Assembly: GCA_947458745.1 (NCBI GenBank)
Contig: CANGYQ010000003.1
Span: 1-64,000, forward strand
Length of the DNA stretch: 64,000 nt
Direction: 5' to 3'
From: Bryobacteraceae bacterium
GTDB lineage: Bacteria; Acidobacteriota; Terriglobia; Bryobacterales; Bryobacteraceae
The position numbers and the translations under genes were made by a program. This document shows positions 36,538-44,500 of this stretch, one piece after another. The notes under the pieces are model-generated. The model made no database searches. It saw only the letters and a program-made list of their open reading frames with translations, and was not told the DNA's origin. Positions within the stretch are counted from its first letter, which is position 1. Each line of letters starts with the position of its first letter.

Positions 36538-37265
36538 CTATTCGGCCTTCGGCTTCCGCTCCAGCAGATTCTTCAATGTATTCGGCTCGTGGCAGGAGAT
36601 GCAGGCGACCCGCGTCTTGGCGCGCGCGGCTGGATCGTCGGACCATTTCTCGGCTACCGTCGCATAGAGCGTGCTCGGCATCTTTTCCTGGATCAGCGCC
36701 AGCGTCTGCTCTAACTCATCTTCGTACCCGTCCGCAAGGCCGCTGCCGCGCGGCCGCCCAGAACTTCGCCCTTCATGTGCAGCGGCAGCCGGTCGATGTT
36801 GCCTTGTTCTGTTGCCCAGAGCGCCTGTTATGACTTATAGCTGCGATCCCACGCCGCCGTCCGTACTGGCTCCGGTAGCCGGTCCGCAATGGTCACCAAA
36901 GTGGCTCCCTCAAAAATCATCAGCAGGAACTTGGCTCGCTCATCCTTGGCCGCTAGCCCCCGCAATTGGACGAAGTAGGTGGTGCTCTGGGCATAGTGCC
37001 GCCGGAAATCCTTGGGTTTTCCCGCTTCATGCGCCCACACCGCTCGAGTGGCTTCCGCCGTTCCTTGCCAGGCCAGGACTTCGACTTCGGGGTAAAAGCG
37101 CCCCAACTTACTCAAGCTCTCGACGCCCTTCTCAAACCGGGCTTGATCATTGGCCAACATTCCGGTAAACATGTCCTCGCGCACCGACCAGTTTAGTGTC
37201 AACTTCGATTGAGCCATCGCGCATACCGATAGCAGCGCCGTACCCATCCAAATAATTGTTTTTAT
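36538..37265 (-). pseudogene. c-type cytochrome pseudogene (lost start, stop and frameshift)
   Basis: On the minus strand GGAGGGAA is followed by CTC and then an ATA codon at 37265 that opens an exact signal peptide (I-KTIIWMGTALLSVCAMAQ). The ancestral ATG has probably become ATA. The frame runs through a helical domain to AAWDRSYKS, hits TAA at about 36834, goes on as ATEQGNIDRLPLHMKGEVLGG, then needs a shift near 36735 to continue as YEDELEQTLALIQEKMPSTLY and end with a haem motif in VACISCHEPNTLK. Three separate lesions make it very unlikely to be functional. Confidence 0.8.
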
Positions 37266-37328
37266 GAGTTCCCTCCGTTTATCGAGTGAACAAACACTTA
37301 TGCCGAACTTTTCGTTCAAAAAATTCCG

Positions 37329-38078
37329 CTACGCCTTCGGCTCCCAATGATCCTTGACGAACACCGCATTCTCGTCCGTCCAGGTGGAGTACTTGGACGT
37401 CAACTGCCCGCCGTCCACGGTCAGCGTCGTGCCGGTGATGTAGCTGGCCGCATCGCTGGCGAGAAACACCATCGCCTGGGCCACCTCCTCCGGTTCGCCG
37501 CCACGGCCCAGCGCGATGTGTTGGAAATAAGGCTTCAGTACGTCGCCGTGATCAAAGTACCAGTCCGTCAGCGGGGTCCGGATCAGGCCCGGGCACACGG
37601 CATTCACCCGGATTCCGTAGCGGCCCAGTTCATTGGCCGCCGTCCGCATGATGCCCAGCACGCCGGCCTTGCTCGCGTTATAGGCCGTCAGCGTCGCCTC
37701 GCCATCCCAGCTGTTGGTGGAGGCGGTGATCACAATGGAGCCCTGGCGGCGCGGCTTCATCGCCTCGGCCGCCAGTTGTACCGTGTGGAACACTCCGGTC
37801 AGATTGACGGCGATCGTCTTCTCCCAGTTCTCGGGCGTGGCGGCCGTGACGTCCGGCGGCTCCGGAATGCCCACCCCCGCATTCGCGATCACGATATCGG
37901 GAGCGGGCACCCGGGCCATCGCTGCCGCAAGCGATTCGCGCCGCGTCACATCCACTTCCGGCAGATCAAATACATGCACCGTCGCCCCGGCCGCCCGCAG
38001 CACCCGCACCACGGCTGCGCCAATGCCTCGCGCGCCACCGGTCACGATGGCCTGCTTCCCCGAAAGATCAATTGTCAT
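37329..38078 (-). CDS. short-chain dehydrogenase/reductase
   Basis: 249 residues from ATG at 38078 (MTIDLSGKQAIVTGG); the open frame upstream runs antisense to the next gene and is discarded. Marks of a classical SDR: TGGARGIG nucleotide-binding loop, NAG in IVIANAGVG, catalytic Ser in TASTNSW, and YNASK. The Asp-containing VHVFDLPEVDV after strand 2 suggests NAD(H) preference. The end TTLTVDGGQLTSKYS is typical. The substrate is unknown. Confidence 0.92.
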   Translation of the reverse strand: MTIDLSGKQAIVTGGARGIGAAVVRVLRAAGATVHVFDLPEVDVTRRESLAAAMARVPAPDIVIANAGVGIPEPPDVTAATPENWEKTIAVNLTGVFHTVQLAAEAMKPRRQGSIVITASTNSWDGEATLTAYNASKAGVLGIMRTAANELGRYGIRVNAVCPGLIRTPLTDWYFDHGDVLKPYFQHIALGRGGEPEEVAQAMVFLASDAASYITGTTLTVDGGQLTSKYSTWTDENAVFVKDHWEPKA

Positions 38079-38177
38079 CGTTCTAGAGATAGCGCAATCC
38101 ATCATCCCGGAGGAAGTTCTGCCGTCTCCTGCCCCAAGTGCTTGTTCGCGTTGCGGGCACCATGGCACAATGCCGCG

Positions 38178-38606
38178 ATGTCCTCCACGCCCACCGCCGC
38201 CACCGGTTCCTCCGTCATCCCCTGCCTGCGCTATCGCGACGCCACGGCGGCCATTGATTGGTTGTGTGAGGTGTTCAGCTTCACCCGCCACCTGATCGTG
38301 CCCGGTGACCAGGGCACGGTCATCCATTCCCAGCTCACCCTGGGAGCCGGCATGTTGATGGCTGGTTCCGTGCGCCCCGATCACTACGGAACCCTGGTGA
38401 AACAGCCCGACGAGTTCGGTGGTGCCGAAACGCAAGCCTGTTGCCTGACTGTCCAGGATCCCGACGCCGTCTATGCCCGCGTGATCTCCGGCGGTGGCAC
38501 CATCTTCCGCGACATCCAAGACGAATCCTACGGCGGCCGCGCCTTCACCTGCCGCGACCCGGAAGGCCATCTCTGGACAGTCGGCTCCTACAATCCCTGG
38601 GCCTAA
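38178..38606 (+). CDS. VOC-family (glyoxalase/bleomycin resistance fold) protein
   Basis: 142 residues from the ATG at 38178. The paired beta-alpha-beta-beta-beta modules are seen in IPCLRYRDATAAIDWLCEVF and, at the C-terminus, GGRAFTCRDPEGHLWTVGSY. PhnB-like members share this pattern. It is divergent from the SDR gene, 99 bases away. Function within the superfamily cannot be set. Confidence 0.88.
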   Translation: MSSTPTAATGSSVIPCLRYRDATAAIDWLCEVFSFTRHLIVPGDQGTVIHSQLTLGAGMLMAGSVRPDHYGTLVKQPDEFGGAETQACCLTVQDPDAVYARVISGGGTIFRDIQDESYGGRAFTCRDPEGHLWTVGSYNPWA

Positions 38607-38733
38607 CCCAGGGGCAAGCCTCCCAGCAAATCAGCCCTCGCCATCCACCGCTGGAATTTGCGGCCCGGTCGCGCTATTCTAGAAGCTTGGCGGTCACCTG
38701 CGAAACCGGACCGTCATTTTGGTTCCCACCCAA

Positions 38734-38810
38734 GGGCCTATAGCTCAGTTGGTTAGAGCGCCTGCTTGACACGCAGGAGGTCAGAGATTCGAGTTCTCTT
38801 AGGCCCACCA
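38734..38810 (+). tRNA. tRNA-Val (anticodon GAC)
   Basis: A full cloverleaf. The anticodon loop is TTGACAC between CCTGC and GCAGG, giving GAC. The acceptor stem is GGGCCTA with TAGGCCC, A73, and CCA is encoded. The T arm (TCAGAGATTCGAGTTCTCT region) is a little unusual. An integrase gene ends 14 bases after its 3' end, so this tRNA is the likely integration site. Confidence 0.97.
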
Positions 38811-38824
38811 TTCTTTTCAACGGT

Positions 38825-39985
38825 TTAGCATGCCCTCCCGAGTACCGGAATTGCGTCCAAACTGGCTTGTTGGTCAATTTGTTTGCTCACCCGTTTTTCC
38901 TCCACCCCGGAGAGCTTCTCCACCGCATCCCGCATGGCGTCCATGCTCATATGCGAGTACCGCGCCAACATCGCCCGCGAAACATGGCCCGCCAGCGCCA
39001 TCACGATGCGGTCCGGCACCCCGCCTTCACACATCCGAGAGATGGCCGTATGCCGTAGATCGTGCAACCGGCATTGCACCTTGGCCAGCTTGCGCGCCGC
39101 TTCCCAGCCCGTGGTGATCGTGGTAATCCCTTTGGTGGCGTCGTAGTGCGGTGGTGATGCCTTGAACGGGAAAAGGTGCCAGTCCGGTTGAACCGGCCCC
39201 ATTTTCTTCTCAGACGCCTCACGGTGCATTTTCAGCACTTCGAGCAAATTGGCGTTGATCGGCACCCGCCGCCCGGTTCCGGCTTTGGTTTTGGCCGTGC
39301 CCACGGTCAGCACCCGCGCTTCCAGGTCCACTTGTGCCCAAGTCAATCCGAGAATCTCACCGCGCCGCATGCCGGTTGCCAGGGCGATGCGGACAAAGGG
39401 ACCAATCAGGCCGCGCACCTTGGAGGATGCATCCAAGATGGCCCGCTCCTCATCGCGGGAGATCGCCCGGCCCACGTCGGAGCGTTCCTCCAATGGCCTC
39501 ACATTGGGCCACAGTTGCCGCCAGGTGAGCCGGTTTTTGCGCGCATGGGCCACGGCTTGGCTTAGGTTCTGAACCTCCATGTTCACCGTGCGATTGCTCA
39601 CGCCTTCACCCCGCCGCGCCTTCATGTAGCGCCGTATGGCCTCTTCGGTCAGGTCCGATATCAGCCGGTCACCGATCAGCCGGTGAAGATGCACCAGCCG
39701 CCCGTCAACGTACTTGATGCTCTTTTCCCGGTGGCTCATCTTGTAGGCTTCCAAATAGGAATCGAGCGCTTCCTTAACTGTGACGATGCGCGCCGCCCGG
39801 TTTTCCACGGTGGCCAGCCCGTTTAGCGCCCGCTCCAGTTCTAGCCGCCGGACGCGCTCCGCTTCGACTGCCACGGTCTTGCGCGTGGTGCCGGTGGACT
39901 CCCGAATCTGGCGGCCCGCGATGCGGAATCGCATCCACCAGACGCCGGTCTTTTCACCGCGTACCGTTGGTTGATAAATCCCCAT
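38825..39985 (-). CDS. tyrosine recombinase (phage-type integrase)
   Basis: 386 residues; ATG at 39985 preceded by AAGGAG. Arm-type N-terminus (1-60), core-binding domain (about 70-160), and a catalytic domain with Arg in ATGMRRGEILGL (about 207), His308 and Arg311 in LHDLRHTA, His334 in LAGHVS and Tyr343 in ARYSHMS. All residues required for activity are there. The 3' end lies against tRNA-Val, the usual arrangement for elements that integrate into a tRNA 3' end. Confidence 0.96.
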   Translation of the reverse strand: MGIYQPTVRGEKTGVWWMRFRIAGRQIRESTGTTRKTVAVEAERVRRLELERALNGLATVENRAARIVTVKEALDSYLEAYKMSHREKSIKYVDGRLVHLHRLIGDRLISDLTEEAIRRYMKARRGEGVSNRTVNMEVQNLSQAVAHARKNRLTWRQLWPNVRPLEERSDVGRAISRDEERAILDASSKVRGLIGPFVRIALATGMRRGEILGLTWAQVDLEARVLTVGTAKTKAGTGRRVPINANLLEVLKMHREASEKKMGPVQPDWHLFPFKASPPHYDATKGITTITTGWEAARKLAKVQCRLHDLRHTAISRMCEGGVPDRIVMALAGHVSRAMLARYSHMSMDAMRDAVEKLSGVEEKRVSKQIDQQASLDAIPVLGRAC

Positions 39986-40024
39986 AGTTCTCCTTTGCTT
40001 GTTGGTTTCGGTTTGGACTCGGAA

Positions 40025-40201
40025 TCAATCCTTGCCCGTTGTCGTGCGGTCCGCTTCGCCTTCGAGTTCCCGCTTCAGTTGCTCTTGCCGGTCCACTGGC
40101 AACTTCTCCAGTTCGGCCTTGAGTTCGGCCACCTTGCGCTGGAACCACTCCTGATTCGCCGCCGGTGCCGTGTTGTTCGCCTTGTGCGTGCGTTGTCTCA
40201 T
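40025..40201 (-). CDS. small coiled-coil protein between two recombinase genes
   Basis: 58 residues, not recognised. Sequence: MRQRTHKANNTAPAANQ, then a strongly charged heptad-like helix with FQRKVAELKAELEKLP and QEQLKRELEGEAD. It sits 22 bases after the serine recombinase and 39 before the integrase, on the same strand, so it is very likely part of their operon. It could be a recombination accessory factor, but that rests on position only. Confidence 0.65.
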   Translation of the reverse strand: MRQRTHKANNTAPAANQEWFQRKVAELKAELEKLPVDRQEQLKRELEGEADRTTTGKD

Positions 40202-40223
40202 ACCGTCCTCGACTCCCCCCGCC

Positions 40224-40895
40224 CTATGCCGCCCGGAGTGCTTCGGCCACGTACTGAAACCGCCATGCGGTTCCCCGCCGGGTGGTGAAGCCCTGCCGGT
40301 TTAGTTCGTCCGCAATCTGCCGGGTGGTGTGGCCCGCCGCCTTCAGTTCGCGAATACGGGACAGGATGCCTTGCTCCGCCGGGTCCGCTTCCAGATGCAA
40401 ACCATCCGCGCCCGCGCGGTAGCCGAACGGGACCGTCCCGACACGCTCACCATTGGCCCGCTTGTGCCGCATGGCGTCCCGAGTACGCTCTCCGATGGCT
40501 TCCCGCTCCCATTGGCTCACCGAAGTCATGATGTTCAGCACCAACCGGCCCGCCGCCGTCCGCGTGTCCAGTGAATCCGCCACGCTCACCAGACACACGC
40601 CGCGCCGCTCGAAACGCTTCAGGAGTTCGGCAAGGTCCGCCACGCTACGAGTCAGCCGGTCCAACTTCGCAATGATGACCGTATCCACCGCGCGGGATTC
40701 CACCAGCGCCATCAGCCGCGCCATGCCCGGACGGTTCAGGGATTTTGCGGATTCGCCCGCGTCCACGATCACGTCCACCAGTTCCGCGCCTTGAACCACG
40801 GCCATAGCGCGGACCTTCTCCGCTTGCGCTTCCAGCGAAACCCCAAAATCCGCCTGTTTCTCAGTGCTCACCCGGACGTAGCCAATTGCCTTCAT
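40224..40895 (-). CDS. serine recombinase/resolvase
   Basis: 223 residues from ATG at 40895 (MKAIGYVRVSTEKQADFGVSL), Ser10 being the likely nucleophile. IIAKLDRLTRSVADLAELL and SVSQWEREAIGERTRDAM are resolvase-domain motifs. The C-terminal part is short, with a helix-turn-helix-like GHTTRQIADELNRQGF; the large zinc and coiled-coil domains of big serine integrases are absent, so it is resolvase-size. It sits upstream of the integrase and divergent from the gene at 40977. Confidence 0.93.
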   Translation of the reverse strand: MKAIGYVRVSTEKQADFGVSLEAQAEKVRAMAVVQGAELVDVIVDAGESAKSLNRPGMARLMALVESRAVDTVIIAKLDRLTRSVADLAELLKRFERRGVCLVSVADSLDTRTAAGRLVLNIMTSVSQWEREAIGERTRDAMRHKRANGERVGTVPFGYRAGADGLHLEADPAEQGILSRIRELKAAGHTTRQIADELNRQGFTTRRGTAWRFQYVAEALRAA

Positions 40896-40906
40896 GGTTA
40901 TTATTC

Positions 40907-40927
40907 TATCTAAACCCCCTTTAGATA
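40907..40927. promoter_or_regulatory. perfect inverted repeat between divergent genes
   Basis: TATCTAAA and TTTAGATA, 8-base arms with a CCCCC spacer, in the 81-base gap between the serine recombinase and the 62-residue gene. The site is 12 bases from the recombinase start and A/T-rich in a GC-rich setting. It looks like an operator or a recombinase-binding site. Confidence 0.55.
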
Positions 40928-40976
40928 ACAAGCGAAAATACGCATTGATGCACCCAAACCGGGTTAAGATGATGGC

Positions 40977-41165
40977 ATGGCGAAGAAAACACTCCCGCCG
41001 GACGTGCTGGAATACTTCCGCCAGCAAGGCGCGAAGGGTGGAAAGATCGGCGGAAAGCGTTCCCTGGAAACGATGACGCCCGAAGAGCGCGCCGCCCGTG
41101 CAAAAAAGGCGTCAGACGCCGCCGTTATCGCCCGCAAGGCGAAGGCGAAGCCCGCCGACAAATAG
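40977..41165 (+). CDS. small basic protein, divergent from recombinase
   Basis: 62 residues, function unknown. MAKKTLPPDVLEYFRQQGAKGGKIGGKRS then an Ala/Lys-rich helix with MTPEERAARAKKASDAA. The glycine-rich turn GAKGGKIGG followed by a basic helix is a pattern seen in many small proteins of mobile elements and may bind nucleic acid. An 8-base inverted repeat TTGTCATG/CATGACAA (41180-41209) follows the stop. Confidence 0.65.
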   Translation: MAKKTLPPDVLEYFRQQGAKGGKIGGKRSLETMTPEERAARAKKASDAAVIARKAKAKPADK

Positions 41166-41316
41166 CCGTCGCCTGCCGTTTGTCATGTAACCGTGCCGTT
41201 GCATGACAAGAAGCGATTCCGGTAGCGCGCGCAAGCCTTGCGGTGACCACCCGAGTCGGCTTACCGGAGACCGAATCAGAAGCCATTTCCCACGCTAAGA
41301 TAGCAACCATGATTCC

Positions 41317-42135
41317 GTGCTGGGCTTCAAGCGCAAAAGACCGTTTCGAGAGACGCTGATGCCAGAACAAGTAGCCCGAAGATCTACGCCCGAAGAGATT
41401 GAACTGATTCGCAAACGCGAGGAATTGTCCGCCATCAGCGCAGTACTTGCTGAACGTGAACTTGAACTGATCGATCTACGCACCACCCTTTCCGCTTTTC
41501 AGGGCCGGTATCTCAGAGAGGTTGGCACACTCTACGCGGAACTCGATGAATGGAACGCACGCATCGAAGAGGCACGGGCACGGCTCAATCCATCCGATGC
41601 GAGCAATTTCCAAGCAGACGAGGCACGGCGCAAAGCCCGCGAGTCCTATGAAGAGGCACAAGCCGAGAGTTCAGAGGCGCGCGAGTTTACCCCATCGCCC
41701 GAATTAAAGAAGATGTACCGAGAGGCAGCGAGGCGTATCCATCCCGACTTCGCAGCAAACGCCGACGATTGCGAACGCCGCACGCGCTTGATGGCGGAAG
41801 CCAACCGCGCCTATGAAAATGGTGACGAGGAAGCCCTTCGGCGAATTCTCCGAGACTACGAAAGCAGCCCGGACCTAGTTGAAGGCGACAGCATTGGAGC
41901 TGAGCTGGTCCGCACGATCCGACGGATTAGCATCGCCACAGAGCGAGTTGCAGCCATTGAGAATGAGTTGGTCTCCTTGCGCCAAGGCGAAATTGGACTC
42001 TTGAAGGCACAGGCTGATGCGCGCGAGGAAAATGGGGGCGACCTCCTAGCAGAACTTGCAGGAATCGTAAGGGAGCAAATTGAGGCAGCCCGCCGGACGT
42101 ATGCTGACATCGCCAAGGCAGACTGTGCGCCATGA
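41317..42135 (+). CDS. J-domain protein with N-terminal coiled coil
   Basis: 272 residues from GTG at 41317; ATG at 41359 is an alternative. Residues 25-85 form a long coiled coil (IELIRKREELSAISAVLAE). A C-shaped J-domain core follows (LKKMYREAARRIHPDFAAN, HPD at 142-144; then MAEANRAYENGD). HPD stimulates Hsp70 ATPase, so a DnaK partner is implied. A second helical coiled region (about 185-265) ends it. It lacks the Gly/Phe-rich and zinc domains of DnaJ. Its stop overlaps the start of the Sel1 gene by four bases. Codons are visibly richer in A and T than the neighbouring genes. Confidence 0.85.
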   Translation: MLGFKRKRPFRETLMPEQVARRSTPEEIELIRKREELSAISAVLAERELELIDLRTTLSAFQGRYLREVGTLYAELDEWNARIEEARARLNPSDASNFQADEARRKARESYEEAQAESSEAREFTPSPELKKMYREAARRIHPDFAANADDCERRTRLMAEANRAYENGDEEALRRILRDYESSPDLVEGDSIGAELVRTIRRISIATERVAAIENELVSLRQGEIGLLKAQADAREENGGDLLAELAGIVREQIEAARRTYADIAKADCAP

Positions 42136-43172
42136 GTGATGAATCACGTCTCGATATCGTTCGGCAGGTAAACGAATCCCGCCTCATCACGTCTAACCGC
42201 AGTGCTGGTCTGGTTGCGCGGGGCCGAATCGAAGCAACCGCAACATATGGCACTAAAGCCCTGATAGGAACTCCATTCAAGGCTGAGTTCTGCGATCCTG
42301 ACGCCGAGTATGCAGACGAGATTTACGACGGCATGTACTGGGTGTACGGCCCCGAACGCAACATTAGCAAAGGTGTCGAGTGCTTTGGGAAAGCGGCAGA
42401 CAAGGGCAATTGGACCGGCTGCTACAACCTAGGCGTGATGTTTCAAAATGGAGACGGAGAAAAACAGGACGCCTCGGCGGCAGCTTGGTTCTACGCAGAA
42501 GCGGCAAAGAATGGTCACGCCAAGGCGCAGTTCAATTTCGGCCTGATGTGGCATCATGGCGGTTTCGCCTGGGGGCACCATGGCGAAATTATTGCGCGAC
42601 CAGACTATCGGCTAGCTGCGGGATGGTACGCTGCGGCTGCTCAAGGTGGCCTGAATCTCGCCCGAAAGGAATCATTGTTTAACGTCCGTCGCCTGCTGGA
42701 AATTGACCCGGCAGCCCCGTACGATCACCAGGACGAGATCATGAATTCCTGGTATTCCATGCGCAATAGTTTGTCGGCTGCTCATTTCAATCTGGGCATC
42801 TGTCATGAGATGGGACTAGGAGTTCCCCAGGACTATGTGTTGGCTTTCTGGTGGCTGCACTTGGCCGCCGAGGCGACTCCCACAGAACCCAGGGGAAGCG
42901 TTTTCTTCCCGGAACGCGGTCAAACCGAGTACGACGTCCTATTTGATTCCAGCGACGACAGAAGTTTCGGCGTCGATGTCACGATTGCGAGGGCCGCGCG
43001 GGCAAGGGTTCATGCCCGAATGAGCCCCGCGCAGGTGTCGGAAGCGATCCTTCTTTGGGAAGGCCCCGGCAGATGGGGGACCTCGAAGATTATGTACTCC
43101 CTCAAGTGTTCACTTCAGGAACTGCGAACAAGAAAGAACGGCGAGGTCGATGATGGTGGAATCGCGGAATAG
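42132..43172 (+). CDS. Sel1-repeat protein
   Basis: 346 residues, cytosolic (no signal). Three or four Sel1-like repeats can be read: ISKGVECFGKAADKGNWTGC, YNLGVMFQNGDGEKQDASAA, AAGWYAAAAQGGLNLARKE and, late, FNLGICHEMGLGVPQDYVLA. An N-terminal segment of about 55 residues (SRLITSNRSAGLVARGRIEA) and a C-terminal region are unrecognised. Sel1 repeats build scaffolds for protein binding. The ATGA overlap with the J-domain gene makes a coupled pair, suggesting that the two products act together. Confidence 0.88.
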   Translation: MSDESRLDIVRQVNESRLITSNRSAGLVARGRIEATATYGTKALIGTPFKAEFCDPDAEYADEIYDGMYWVYGPERNISKGVECFGKAADKGNWTGCYNLGVMFQNGDGEKQDASAAAWFYAEAAKNGHAKAQFNFGLMWHHGGFAWGHHGEIIARPDYRLAAGWYAAAAQGGLNLARKESLFNVRRLLEIDPAAPYDHQDEIMNSWYSMRNSLSAAHFNLGICHEMGLGVPQDYVLAFWWLHLAAEATPTEPRGSVFFPERGQTEYDVLFDSSDDRSFGVDVTIARAARARVHARMSPAQVSEAILLWEGPGRWGTSKIMYSLKCSLQELRTRKNGEVDDGGIAE

Positions 43173-43342
43173 TCAGATTCAGAACTCAAAGACTCTTTCG
43201 GCAAGCTTTTTCCCTTCGGCCCTGTAGAAAGCCCGCCATGATTCCGGCAACGGGTGTACCGCTTGCTCCTGGTGCTCCACAGCGCCGCCGCCTTGCATGG
43301 CGTACCCTGCCGGGTTTTTGCTTTGCAACGTGGTTTTCTCAT
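43115..43342 (-). CDS. HGGxSTG-motif small protein
   Basis: 75 residues. The N-terminal half is a small metal-binding-like module, CKAKTRQGTPCKAAA, then RCRNHGGLSTGPKG, with Cys6, Cys16, Cys32 and His35 as possible ligands. This family is common in prophages and integrative elements, with unknown function. The 3' end runs 58 bases into the end of the Sel1 gene on the opposite strand, so the two are convergent and overlap. Confidence 0.75.
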   Translation of the reverse strand: MRKPRCKAKTRQGTPCKAAALWSTRSKRYTRCRNHGGLSTGPKGKSLPKESLSSESDYSAIPPSSTSPFFLVRSS

Positions 43343-43513
43343 CGCTCCACCTCAATTCTCGAAGACTCCATGACGCCCGCGCGCGTAATTCGTACTTAAA
43401 TGCCCAACCCCATGATGCGCCCGCGCGATAATCCTTTGTAAATTGCCAAACCCCACGACGCGCGTCCGCGCGTACCGTTCGGCAAAAGGCCCCGGACGTC
43501 TATACTGCGAAGC

Positions 43514-43699
43514 ATGTGGAATCGATTCGTGCTGGTTGTTTCTGTGCCGTGGTGGACCTTGATGGGCATTGCCATGTTCAATAACCCCACCGATCGAGAT
43601 TCATGGTTCTTCTTGGCGGTTGCGCCATCGGCCCTGTTATGGGCAATTCCATTTATTGTTCGATTCGTTCGCACTGGCCGCTTTCGCCAACAATTTTGA
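43514..43699 (+). CDS. possible small two-helix membrane protein
   Basis: 61 residues with two hydrophobic stretches, FVLVVSVPWWTLMGIAMF and SWFFLAVAPSALLWAIPFIV, separated by NNPTDRD. It starts with ATG and ends in a positive tail (RFVRTGRFRQQF), which fits a cytosolic C-terminus. There is no strong ribosome binding site and no known family. It might be a fragment. Confidence 0.4.
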   Translation: MWNRFVLVVSVPWWTLMGIAMFNNPTDRDSWFFLAVAPSALLWAIPFIVRFVRTGRFRQQF

Positions 43700-43715
43700 G
43701 AATACCGACTAGCCT

Positions 43716-43921
43716 TCATGAAGCCACCACCCAAACCGGCAAGCGGCCCATCCCCAACACTTCGAGCGCGCGCCGCACCTCCGGCCCGTCCGATGCATGC
43801 GGAATGGCGATGATATAGCCACGTTCCGGTGATTGCAGGATGCGGACTCCGGCCCGGTTGAGCGTTTCCGGAACGGGGGCAGATCAATTCTCCCCGTGAG
43901 TCGGCCCTTCAGCATCTCCAT
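43716..43921 (-). pseudogene. unrecognised gene remnant with frameshift
   Basis: On the minus strand a protein-like frame MEMLKGRLTGRIDLPPF changes frame near 43860 and goes on as NRAGVRILQSPERGYIIAIP, HASDGPEVRRALEVLGMG, ending in LPVWVVAS and a stop at 43716. Both parts look like real protein, but neither alone is a gene. The frame upstream of the ATG is also open (VYQVARSAE). The parent gene was not identified. Confidence 0.4.
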
Positions 43922-44045
43922 CTCCGCGCTCCGCGCTACCTGGTAGACGCACTAGAAGCGCCCTGCCGCCGCACTGGCCCAGCAAAAGGACAAGTGCGGC
44001 GGAGGTGGGGCTAGTGCACTCCTTCAGAAATTCTGGCGGTTACGC

Positions 44046-44194
44046 GTGTGGCGCAGGCTTCAGTCTGCAGGCGGAATCCATTCCGCCTCGGGGGCGAAAG
44101 AGAACGGAATAGGCTTTGGTCTGAGACGTTCGCGGTCAACCGGCGGAGCTGAAAGTCCCGCTGCACGCTGACAGCCTTGGCCACACCGGGCCGC
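44046..44194 (+). repeat. dispersed repeat, copy 2
   Basis: This 149-base block is related to the minus strand of 30181-30321. Identical runs include CTGAAAGTCCCGCTGCA and CACACCGGGCCGC, with similar text between (GTGTGGCGCAGGCT; TTCCGCCTCGGGGGCG). It lies in the roughly 900-base gene-poor stretch between the mobile element and the TonB receptor gene. Confidence 0.75.
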
Positions 44195-44356
44195 GCCGAC
44201 TGTGCCTCAATCTCACTGGCCCTCCCCTGATCGTCACTCTATGTGACGCACTCCACTAGTCTCCGGTCCCAATGGTTCGCACGATAAGTCGTGACGCTCT
44301 AGGCATCGGACATAAAGCGACGCTGGACTTCGTGTACGCATTTCGGGGACACGCGT

Positions 44357-44500
44357 CTAGTGTCCTGTCCCAAAAGTCCGCGACAAAATCTCCTGAGCGA
44401 TTGCCCCGCGATGACGCAAAGCAACGAAGGGAGTTCTTGGCGGCTTCGCGCCTTTGGGGGAAGCTTGAAATGCTCCGAACTTCTAGGTCAGGGACACTAG
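44357..44500. repeat. possible miniature element with inverted ends
   Basis: CTAGTGTCCTGTCCC at the left and, inverted at the right, CTAGTGTCCCTGACCTAG, 144 bases apart end to end. No transposase is inside. A similar CTAGTCTCCGGTCCC stands at 44258. The form suggests a MITE-like or decayed insertion sequence, but the ends match imperfectly. The 77-residue open frame across this stretch looks like nothing known. Confidence 0.35.

Noticed and set aside
37347..38177. Long plus-strand frame joined to the VOC gene
   Set aside because: It is antisense to a clear SDR gene; the VOC family begins at about 38178.
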